NCBI RefSeq assembly: GCF_052056485.1 | Contig: NZ_CP183948.1 | Coordinates: 4,898,001 to 4,962,000 of the forward strand | From: Paenibacillus_AQ nitricinens | Lineage (GTDB): Bacteria > Bacillota > Bacilli > Paenibacillales > Paenibacillaceae | Length of the DNA: 64,000 nt | Reading direction: 5' to 3' | Part shown: one piece after another, positions 44,240-51,812 of the stretch | How positions within the stretch are numbered: the stretch's first letter is position 1 | Layout: the number at the start of each line of letters is the position of its first letter | The notes under the pieces: generated by a model | Database searches by the model: none | What the model was told of the DNA's origin: nothing | Seen by the model: the letters and a program-made list of their open reading frames with translations, nothing else | Made by a program: the position numbers and the translations under genes

Positions 44240-46013
44240 ACACCACACCCACCTTTCCATCATCCAGAGGAAACTCCAAACAAATCTCCGTCCCCACATC
44301 AGGTTCGCTTTGAATATTCAGCTTGAAAGCAGCGCCGTAAATCATACTGAGGCGTTGGGCCACATTGCGTAAGCCTATGCCGGAGAACCCTCTTCTGTCC
44401 TCATCTGCAATTTGCTCGCTGCTGTATGCGGTTTCACGAAGTCTTGTTAAATTCTCCGCCGACATGCCGATGCCATTATCCTTAATCGTGATAACCAGCA
44501 TTCCCGAAGTTGCCACAATATGAGCTTCAATAAAGATCTCACCACCAAATTGCTCGAAACCATGGATGATCGCATTCTCGATCATAGGCTGAATCATAAA
44601 CCGAGGCACCAGTGCTTCAGCAGTTCCATCTGCTAAATCCATTTCCAGCCTGACCTGATTGGCATGGCGAAAATTCATCAAAGTCACATAATGAGATATC
44701 GTATCTGTCTCCTCACGAAGCGGGATAAACTCATTGTCTCTGTTAAAGGTCATACGGAGCAAAGACGACAACGAACCAATCAACTCGGCGTTCTCCTTGT
44801 CTCCTTGCATCAGAATATTTAACCGGATCGAATTCAACAGATTAAACATAAAGTGCGGATTGATCTGTGCCTGCAGCATTTCCAGTTCAGCTTTTCTTTT
44901 TCCTGTTTGCTCATAGGTGATCTGTTCAATCATGGACTCGATTCGATCTAGCATTTGGTCAATGGTACGGGCCAGCTGTGCCGCCTCATTATTCCCACGG
45001 ATTAGTGAACGTTCATCCAATTGACCACGGCCTATTCGCTTTACAAAAGCACTTAATTTCACGATGGGCTGAGTCAGCTTAGAGATTAGAACAGTTAAGA
45101 GAACGGAAAACAAGGTAAAGAATAGAATTTGCACGGCTAAGCTGATAAATAAAATCTGCTTATTCTTCGATAAGGCATCCTTCAATGGAATAATGCTTAC
45201 CATCCGCCATTTGTTACTGCTCAGTTCCTGGTCTACATATAAGAATTTCTCCCCGTTAATTTCGACAGTATCAAGCTCGCCATCCTTTTTCCGCCACGTC
45301 ATCGTTTCACCTATTCGGGCCTTGTCAGCATGCGAGACTACAGTTCCCTTGTCATCCAAAAGCATCATCTCTTTGCCATTGTCATTGTTCAGGTAAGGGC
45401 GGAGTTTGCGCTCATTGATGTTGATAATCATATATCCGATCGTGCTGCTGGAGGTTGATTGAATGGGTCTTGCAATGGTTACCCAATCCACTGAACTCTT
45501 ATCCGAGTAATTATAGTAAGTATCGTGTTCCGCTTTCCAATAGGTCGAGATAGGTTGAATTTTTTTCAGAAGCGACATCCACTGCTCGTTATAAAAGGTT
45601 GAAGGATTAAAGTCACTATAAGGATAGCTGGTATAAATAAATCCATTCTTTCCGATTAGCGTTACTTTCAAATATTCTGTCAGAACGAACATATCATCCA
45701 GCATCCGTGACATACGGTTATACTGGATGATATGCTTCGCTGAACGGAGTGTCTCTGGATCAGCAGACATCATCTGCCTAATTTCGCTGTTCTGAAGCAC
45801 AAAATTGGACTGCTCCAGCGTTTGTTCAAAAATGGCATTCATATTGGCACTGGACGCATTGAGAGACTCTCTTGCGCTGCCAACGGCCTTCTCCAGAATC
45901 AGATCCCGGGTTAAGTAATCTGTAACCATGTAAATGCAGACTAGCGGGATCAGTACGCAGATCATTGAAGACCAGACAAGTTTCATTCGAAGTGATTGAT
46001 GCTTTCTAAACAC
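44214..46013 (-). CDS. YesM-type sensor histidine kinase of operon B
   Basis: A 599-residue kinase with an N-terminal membrane segment (residues 12-30), an extracellular Cache-like domain (about 35-270), a second membrane segment (about 285-305) and a HAMP (KRIGRGQLDER). The His_kinase motif LQAQINPHFMFNLLNSIR and HATPase_c with DNGIGM and SGIGLRNVAQRL follow. It senses an extracellular ligand, probably the oligosaccharide bound by the importer, and signals to the overlapping response regulator. Confidence 0.92.
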   Translation of the reverse strand: MFRKHQSLRMKLVWSSMICVLIPLVCIYMVTDYLTRDLILEKAVGSARESLNASSANMNAIFEQTLEQSNFVLQNSEIRQMMSADPETLRSAKHIIQYNRMSRMLDDMFVLTEYLKVTLIGKNGFIYTSYPYSDFNPSTFYNEQWMSLLKKIQPISTYWKAEHDTYYNYSDKSSVDWVTIARPIQSTSSSTIGYMIININERKLRPYLNNDNGKEMMLLDDKGTVVSHADKARIGETMTWRKKDGELDTVEINGEKFLYVDQELSSNKWRMVSIIPLKDALSKNKQILFISLAVQILFFTLFSVLLTVLISKLTQPIVKLSAFVKRIGRGQLDERSLIRGNNEAAQLARTIDQMLDRIESMIEQITYEQTGKRKAELEMLQAQINPHFMFNLLNSIRLNILMQGDKENAELIGSLSSLLRMTFNRDNEFIPLREETDTISHYVTLMNFRHANQVRLEMDLADGTAEALVPRFMIQPMIENAIIHGFEQFGGEIFIEAHIVATSGMLVITIKDNGIGMSAENLTRLRETAYSSEQIADEDRRGFSGIGLRNVAQRLSMIYGAAFKLNIQSEPDVGTEICLEFPLDDGKVGVVYADGNFGG

Positions 46014-46118
46014 GGATGACAGGCCCCATATCTGTTTTAAATTTGGAGCAGGAGGCAGAAATGCTTTCCTGCCCCCACATTATAAGCCCCCTTGGGGAAG
46101 CGTACAATCAGTCTCCGC

Positions 46119-47483
46119 CTACTTTCCGCTGTTGTTCTGAACGACCTCCGAAATTTTCTTATCGATATTGGTAACAGTGACATCCAGATCCTGTTGGCCA
46201 AGGAGATACATCTCCGCTTCTGGAATAACGTTGTTCTTAGCTTCATCCGCATATTTAGCCGGAACTTGCGTCGCACCAGGATTCGAGTTCTCCATTGTAA
46301 ATTTCAATGAATCAACATCTATCTTAGATGGATCCTTAGAACCACTTACAATCGTATCGACCAATTTGTTCGTGTCCGATTTCGCCCAGCCAGAGAAGAC
46401 ACGTCCGCCGATTTCCAGCCCTTCTGAGGTATACCAGCGTACAAAGGTGTAAGCAGCTTCCTTATGCTTGGATTTAGCAGCTATCCCCATATAGGTTGGC
46501 TGAACAGGTGAGTAATGTTTGCTCTCACTATCCAGTCGAGGGATCGGCGCAAACGCGGTAACGAAGGTTGCTGGAATGGCATCCGTTCCACCCGATTCCG
46601 CAACCATCCAGTCACCCATCGGAAGCATCGCTGCTAAACCGTTAAAATACTGATTCCGGTAGGCAAGCTTCTGCGAAATAATATCCTCGTAAGGAGTAGC
46701 ACTCTTATCTTCGTACATCATTTTCTTCATCATCTGCAGATTAGCCTTAAATTGCGGGTCCAGGGCATTGGAGGTTCCGTCAGATTTCAGGAAAGTATTA
46801 TCCTCTGGTTTACTCATTAGCTGGAGCTGGAAATAATCCGGCCAATTATGCAGATATGCGCCAAAACGCTTCGTTGCACCCTCACCCTTAGTCAATTTCT
46901 TGGCATACTCTTCGAACTCCGCCCAAGTCCAGTCGGTCGGAACCGGCAGACCCGCCTCATCTAGCATTTCTTTGTTAAGAAGCACGAACCAGCGCTGCAT
47001 AGATGACGGTAACGCATAGACTTTGCCATTGACCGTAGTATCCACTAGATATTCATCGGAGAGCTTATACCCTTCTTTCTGAATATATTCGTCCATCGGC
47101 GCTAACACACCGATATCTGCACGCTGCGAATAGTTGGTATACGGCAATTCGACAATATCCAGCGGGTCACTTGCAGCGGCCATCAAATCCAGCTTCTGCA
47201 TGGAGGCAACAGAGTCGCCTTTTTCATTTAGCAGATCCACTTCTACATGAATGTCGGGATGCGCCTTCTCAAACTCCGCAATAATCGTGCTCCACTTCGC
47301 TTTAGCTTCTGTCTGCCAGGTGCTCAGCTTCAGCGTAACCTTCTCTGCTGCAGGCTCCTTATTTCCACCAGTGTCAGGCGCATTTGTCGCTCCTGCATTA
47401 TTTGTTTTCGCATTTCCACCGCATGCGGTGAGTGACAACGCCATTGATGAGATCATAAGCACGGATAATAATTTCTTTTTCAT
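46119..47483 (-). CDS. Sugar ABC transporter substrate-binding lipoprotein of operon B
   Basis: A 454-residue binding protein. The signal peptide ends in the lipobox SLTACGG. ATG 47483 follows GGAGGG; the in-frame ATG at 47564 would spoil the signal peptide. The mature part shows the SBP_bac_1 pattern TLKLSTWQTEAKAKWSTIIAEF (core LSTWQTEAKAKW) and hinge motif YALPSSMQRWF. It is the third gene of operon B. The 139-bp gap to the preceding permease has a weak hairpin but no clear promoter. Confidence 0.92.
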   Translation of the reverse strand: MKKKLLSVLMISSMALSLTACGGNAKTNNAGATNAPDTGGNKEPAAEKVTLKLSTWQTEAKAKWSTIIAEFEKAHPDIHVEVDLLNEKGDSVASMQKLDLMAAASDPLDIVELPYTNYSQRADIGVLAPMDEYIQKEGYKLSDEYLVDTTVNGKVYALPSSMQRWFVLLNKEMLDEAGLPVPTDWTWAEFEEYAKKLTKGEGATKRFGAYLHNWPDYFQLQLMSKPEDNTFLKSDGTSNALDPQFKANLQMMKKMMYEDKSATPYEDIISQKLAYRNQYFNGLAAMLPMGDWMVAESGGTDAIPATFVTAFAPIPRLDSESKHYSPVQPTYMGIAAKSKHKEAAYTFVRWYTSEGLEIGGRVFSGWAKSDTNKLVDTIVSGSKDPSKIDVDSLKFTMENSNPGATQVPAKYADEAKNNVIPEAEMYLLGQQDLDVTVTNIDKKISEVVQNNSGK

Positions 47484-47622
47484 ATAGACCCTCCTATAAA
47501 TGTGTTGGGCATACCTCGTCTTACAGCTAGTGCTATGTAACTGCTTACAAGAACATCCTAACATGCAGGATAGATGAGGAAAGTTCTCATATTCTACCGA
47601 AGAGAAACTATTTTGACTTTTA

Positions 47623-48447
47623 TTATCCTTTCACACCGCCGAGGGCAATCCCCTCAATAACCTGCTTCTGACCAAGAGCAAAAATAATCAGCAGCGGCAG
47701 TATTGCGGACACCGCACCAGCCATCATAAGGGAATAGACATCCCCGTATTGGTCCCCAAACAACCGGATACCTAACTGAATAGTAAACAGTTCTTTAGAC
47801 TTCAAAAAAATGAGTGGATACTGATAGTCGTTCCAGGTCCAGATAAAACGTAGAATAGCATAAGTAGCAACAGCAGGACGGATCAGCGGAAAGGCAATTT
47901 GTAGAAACGAACGAAAATGACCTGCTCCATCTATCCGCGCAGATTCAAGATACTCGTTATTTACCCCCATAAAAAATTGCTTGAGCATAAACGCACCAAT
48001 AATACTAAAACTGTTAATTAAGATCAACCCTAGATGTGTATCAATCAGATTCAACCAGTTAAACAGCAGAAACTGCGGAACCAGCGAAGCCTGTGGAGGA
48101 ACCATGTAAAGGGCCAATACAACTATAAACATTGCATCTCTACCCGGAAAACGCAGCTTGGAGAACCCGTAAGCCGCCAATGCGCATATCAGCACATTAA
48201 TTATAGTCGTAGCCAATGTAATATAAATGGAATTTCCGTAATAACGAGCGAAATCACCGGACCAAACCTGTTTGTAATTTTCAATAAGATTCCACTGCTG
48301 AGGCAACCATTCTATTGGAAAATTAAACACATCTTTCTCCAGTTTAAAGGAAGTGGATAACATCCATAGAAAGGGTAAAAGAAATGCGATACCTAGCAGT
48401 CCCATTGCGATTGTCCAGATGGTTCTGGATAGAAGCTCTTTTCTCAC
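47623..48447 (-). CDS. Carbohydrate ABC transporter permease (MalG type) of operon B
   Basis: A 274-residue CUT1 permease with a GTG start at 48447 behind AGGAG. The EAA loop reads ESARIDGAGHFRSFLQIAFP (core ESARIDGAGHF). Six hydrophobic segments can be counted. It follows its partner permease by 21 bp. Confidence 0.92.
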   Translation of the reverse strand: MRKELLSRTIWTIAMGLLGIAFLLPFLWMLSTSFKLEKDVFNFPIEWLPQQWNLIENYKQVWSGDFARYYGNSIYITLATTIINVLICALAAYGFSKLRFPGRDAMFIVVLALYMVPPQASLVPQFLLFNWLNLIDTHLGLILINSFSIIGAFMLKQFFMGVNNEYLESARIDGAGHFRSFLQIAFPLIRPAVATYAILRFIWTWNDYQYPLIFLKSKELFTIQLGIRLFGDQYGDVYSLMMAGAVSAILPLLIIFALGQKQVIEGIALGGVKG

Positions 48448-48468
48448 TGTAATTTCTCCTTTCCGCCT

Positions 48469-49368
48469 TTAATAATTGACCCATTTTTTTTGCGCTAACA
48501 TCTGCAGGGCTGTAATGATCAGGCAGATGAGGAACAGGACAAGTGCCATGCTAGAAGCATAACCCGTCTTCAATTGATTGAAGGCAGTGTCATAAAGCTC
48601 ATAGACAATAACGGTCGTGGAGTTAGCCGGTCCGCCCTGTGTCAGTACTTGTATGAGATCAAAGATTTTAAAGGAGCCGATGACCCCTGTAACCAGCAGG
48701 AAAAAGGTAGTTGGCGAAATGCAGGGAACCGTGATATTGCGGAATTTCCGCCAGACATTGGCACCGTCAATATCAGCCGCTTCATAAAGATCCTTCGGAA
48801 TACTCTGTAAACCCGCGATAAAAATAATAATGTTGTACCCGAGCTGAATCCAAATCTGGATCATCATCAGCGACGGCAGCGCATAATGGATATCAGCCAG
48901 CCATTTGGGTGGAGAATCCCATCCCAGCGACATCAGAAATTGATTGACAGGCCCTAGGGAAGGATGAAACATAACCTGCCAAACCATAGCGATGGCAACT
49001 ACACTGGAAATGTAGGGAAGGAAGTAAATCACTTTAAATAAATCCTTCAGGAAAACCTGTTTATCAATCAGGATAGCTAACAGCAGAGCAACGATGATCG
49101 TAACCGGTACTGTAATAATAAAGAGCAAATTGTTCAGCAAGCTTTTCATAAAGGCATCATCATGAAACAGCCTTATGAAATTATCGAAGCCCGCGAACTT
49201 AATCCCCCCTAGACCAGCTACAAAGTTCCAGTTCGTGAAGCTTAATAATAGTGAACCCAGGACCGGGATCAAGGTCAAGATGATCAGCCCCAACATCAGT
49301 GGAGTGACGAATAAATACCCAGCGATCGCTTCGCGCGTATCCATTTTAAGATGAAATTTACGTATCAT
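48469..49368 (-). CDS. Carbohydrate ABC transporter permease (MalF type) of operon B
   Basis: A 299-residue CUT1 permease with the N-terminal GYLFVTPLMLGLIILTLIPVLGSLLLSF pattern (core TPLMLGLIILTL) and EAA motif YEAADIDGANVWRKFRNITVP (core EAADIDGANVW). It is the first gene of operon B. The 292-bp gap upstream has no gene; a promoter is expected between 49369 and 49491, but I found no strong -35/-10 pair. Confidence 0.92.
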   Translation of the reverse strand: MIRKFHLKMDTREAIAGYLFVTPLMLGLIILTLIPVLGSLLLSFTNWNFVAGLGGIKFAGFDNFIRLFHDDAFMKSLLNNLLFIITVPVTIIVALLLAILIDKQVFLKDLFKVIYFLPYISSVVAIAMVWQVMFHPSLGPVNQFLMSLGWDSPPKWLADIHYALPSLMMIQIWIQLGYNIIIFIAGLQSIPKDLYEAADIDGANVWRKFRNITVPCISPTTFFLLVTGVIGSFKIFDLIQVLTQGGPANSTTVIVYELYDTAFNQLKTGYASSMALVLFLICLIITALQMLAQKKWVNY

Positions 49369-49491
49369 AGTTCTCCTCCTTTACTTATCCCTAATTGTAG
49401 AAAAAGTAAGCATTGATCATAAGAACTATAATTGTTCATTTTGGAACTAATTTTACCGATCCTTCGGTCATGAAACCTTCTAGATAACCAA

Positions 49492-49539
49492 GTATAAACA
49501 CCTTTAGCGTCCTTATAAGGACGCCAAAGGTGTTTATAC
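49492..49539. terminator. Hairpin between the MATE gene and operon B
   Basis: Arms of 23 bp at 49492-49514 and 49517-49539 pair with one mismatch and almost no loop. There is no T run, so it may be a terminator of the MATE gene without a classic tail or a DNA cruciform. Confidence 0.5.
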
Positions 49540-49660
49540 GAGAAATATAAGACATAAAGTATATTGTAAAACTTATACTTTCTTATATTTGCAAAAAAGC
49601 GCGAGCCACGCTCCCGCCATCCACTATATTTCTATGCTTTTACGTAAAGCAAAGCTTTTG

Positions 49661-51043
49661 TTACACCGACGCAACCTCTACAATATCTTTTCCATCCCCA
49701 CCCGTGCTTTTAAGCTTTTTACTAAAAATGATAAACAAGATGACACCCATCAAGCTCGTTATAACTTCTGTTATGGTCATTGACCAGATCACGCCATGAA
49801 GTCCAAAGACAGAATGTAACACGATAATCATAGGGATAAACAATACGCCTTGTGTGATGGCCATAATGTTAGTTGGTATCCCCTGTCCGGTCGCTTGAAA
49901 AACACTCATAAACAAACCTGTAAAACCATTAAATAAAGCAGAGATTAACATGGCTACCAAAATATAAGTTCCCATACTTAACACGGAAGGGTCATTAGAG
50001 AAGAAATGCAAGATCGTTCCTCTAAACAAAAACACTAGACCTACAAAGACAAATGCAATGCCTCCGATATAGGCAAAAGCATGTTTAATCGTTGATTTAA
50101 GTCTCGCCATATTTTGACTAGCAAAGTTAAATGCAAATAGTGGAATCAAACCTAAGAATAAGCCCATGGATAAAAATTCCGGAACTTGCACAATTCTTAA
50201 GGCCACACCAAATCCAGCAACCACATTCTCTCCATATTGAATCGCGAAGTTATTTAACAAAAGCGTGCTCACAATCACAAAACTAAATTGCAATAACTCC
50301 GATACTCCTATTTTGTATACTTCTAATTGATCTCGTACAGATATCTTGAAATGCTTCAAAAATCCCCTTAAATGCTCACTTTTCGTTTCTAAAAAATACA
50401 CATAATAAATCGCGGAACCCACATTCGCTAAAACCATCGCCAACGCAGCACCTGCCACATGCCACTTCAGCACAAGAATAAAGAGTGGATCAAAAATTAA
50501 ACTTAAAGCCGTACTGATGAAGATCCCGTACATCGATTCTTTGGAGGCACCTTCGGAACGGACTAGCTGTTCCAAGGCAAAATTAAGCACAATGGCGAAT
50601 CCACCGGCGAAAAGAGTCAAAGCATAAGCCTTAGTAAAGGCTAGAGTAGCAGCATCTGCGCCTAGTAATCGCGTAATTGGATCCATCGCTAACATCGCTA
50701 GTAGAGCAATAAGAATACCAACCATAATGCTTCCATAAAAAGTGTATCCGGCAACCTTCTTCCCCTTCTCCGTATCCTTTTGCCCCGCTAGCCTTGTAAT
50801 AAATGTTCCTCCACCAACGCCAAGCATATTCCCAAAGGCCATTAAGACTGTGAAAATGGGTAGACCCAGCGTAATGGCAGTAAGCATACTAGTATTGTGG
50901 AGTAACCCAATGAAATAAGCATTGATTACATTATAGATGGTACCTACAGACATCCCGATCATCATAGGAATGGATAAATGAGCTATTGCCTTCTTGATCG
51001 GCGCCGATTCTAAATAATATTGATTGGAGACTTCGGTTTCCAT
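49661..51043 (-). CDS. MATE-family efflux transporter
   Basis: A 460-residue, 12-segment transporter of the MatE/NorM family. Two half repeats are visible (AIAHLSIPMMIGMSVGTIYN near the start and KIGVSELLQFSFVIV in the middle), with the family hallmark GNMLGVGGGTFITRLAG (core GVGGGTFI). It exports drugs or organic cations using Na+ or H+. It follows a MarR regulator by 18 bp in one operon. GGAGG precedes the ATG at 51043. Confidence 0.92.
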   Translation of the reverse strand: METEVSNQYYLESAPIKKAIAHLSIPMMIGMSVGTIYNVINAYFIGLLHNTSMLTAITLGLPIFTVLMAFGNMLGVGGGTFITRLAGQKDTEKGKKVAGYTFYGSIMVGILIALLAMLAMDPITRLLGADAATLAFTKAYALTLFAGGFAIVLNFALEQLVRSEGASKESMYGIFISTALSLIFDPLFILVLKWHVAGAALAMVLANVGSAIYYVYFLETKSEHLRGFLKHFKISVRDQLEVYKIGVSELLQFSFVIVSTLLLNNFAIQYGENVVAGFGVALRIVQVPEFLSMGLFLGLIPLFAFNFASQNMARLKSTIKHAFAYIGGIAFVFVGLVFLFRGTILHFFSNDPSVLSMGTYILVAMLISALFNGFTGLFMSVFQATGQGIPTNIMAITQGVLFIPMIIVLHSVFGLHGVIWSMTITEVITSLMGVILFIIFSKKLKSTGGDGKDIVEVASV

Positions 51044-51061
51044 GATTAATCCTCCGAACGT

Positions 51062-51493
51062 TTATAGACTTGAATTAACTTTTTGTAGTAAAGACTTTAA
51101 GGTAGCTGTTTCTTCCGGACGGAGTGTTTTTGTAATGCTTGCTTCTACCTCAGAGAAAATCTCATTGAACTCCTCGACCAAAAGCGCACCCTTTTCCAAA
51201 ACAAAAATACTCTTCTGCCGTTCATCATTCTCAGGTGTGACACGCTTGATATAGCCTTTCTTTTCTAACCCTTGAAGCATACTGGTGATACTCGCTCCTT
51301 TTCGATTAAAGACTTCCGCCAAATCCTTTTGGATCACACCTTTTTCTTGATGCTCAAAAATATAGCCAATCATGCGTCCTTGCTGAGAATTCAGCCCTAG
51401 CTCATTCAGCCTGGCATCAGCTGTACTTTTTAGTTTCATCCCGATCTCTCGAATCAAATTAGAAAATGGTGTGTTTTCAACGGGTTTTCTCAT
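51062..51493 (-). CDS. MarR-family transcriptional regulator
   Basis: A 143-residue winged-helix regulator from ATG 51493, set by GGAGG; the longer frame to 51571 runs into the operator. The recognition helix is GASITSMLQGLEKKGYI and the beta wing carries RVTPENDERQKSIFV (core ENDERQK). MarR proteins act as dimers and are released by phenolic or drug ligands or oxidation. It probably represses itself and the MATE gene. Confidence 0.92.
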   Translation of the reverse strand: MRKPVENTPFSNLIREIGMKLKSTADARLNELGLNSQQGRMIGYIFEHQEKGVIQKDLAEVFNRKGASITSMLQGLEKKGYIKRVTPENDERQKSIFVLEKGALLVEEFNEIFSEVEASITKTLRPEETATLKSLLQKVNSSL

Positions 51494-51516
51494 TGTTATT
51501 TCCTCCGCATTCGCAT

Positions 51517-51581
51517 TAGTTAGAACTCTAAGTAACATCATTATCATAATAGTTAGAACCCTAACTGTCAAGGTTCTAACT
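51517..51581. promoter_or_regulatory. Candidate MarR operators
   Basis: AGTTAGAACC (51551-51560) and GGTTCTAACT (51572-51581) are exact inverted arms 11 bp apart just upstream of the MarR start. A related half site, TTAGTTAGAACT, occurs at 51517-51528. The arms lie where the promoter should be, fitting autorepression. Confidence 0.6.
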
Positions 51582-51750
51582 AAATGAGTTCACTTTAATT
51601 TTTTTCCAACAAGGTGAGTACGTGACTATGGTGAATGTTTGGACTTCCGGCCGCTGTTGTCCCCAGATTTCCGGATTGTATAACGCTCCTACAGTTCCAA
51701 AATTCCCCTACGCCACTATTCCTTGTAAAAATGTTTTTTAGTCCAACATA

Positions 51751-51800
51751 AAAAAACTCCTCTCCAGCCCTTGTCGAGTAGACAGGTTCTGAAGAGGAGT
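51751..51800 (-). terminator. Terminator of the M16C peptidase gene
   Basis: ACTCCTCT (51756-51763) and AGAGGAGT (51793-51800), with an inner TGTC/GACA pair, are followed by T6 on the minus strand. The gap 51582-51750 otherwise holds nothing recognisable. Confidence 0.8.
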
Positions 51801-51812
51801 CATTAGAGAGCG

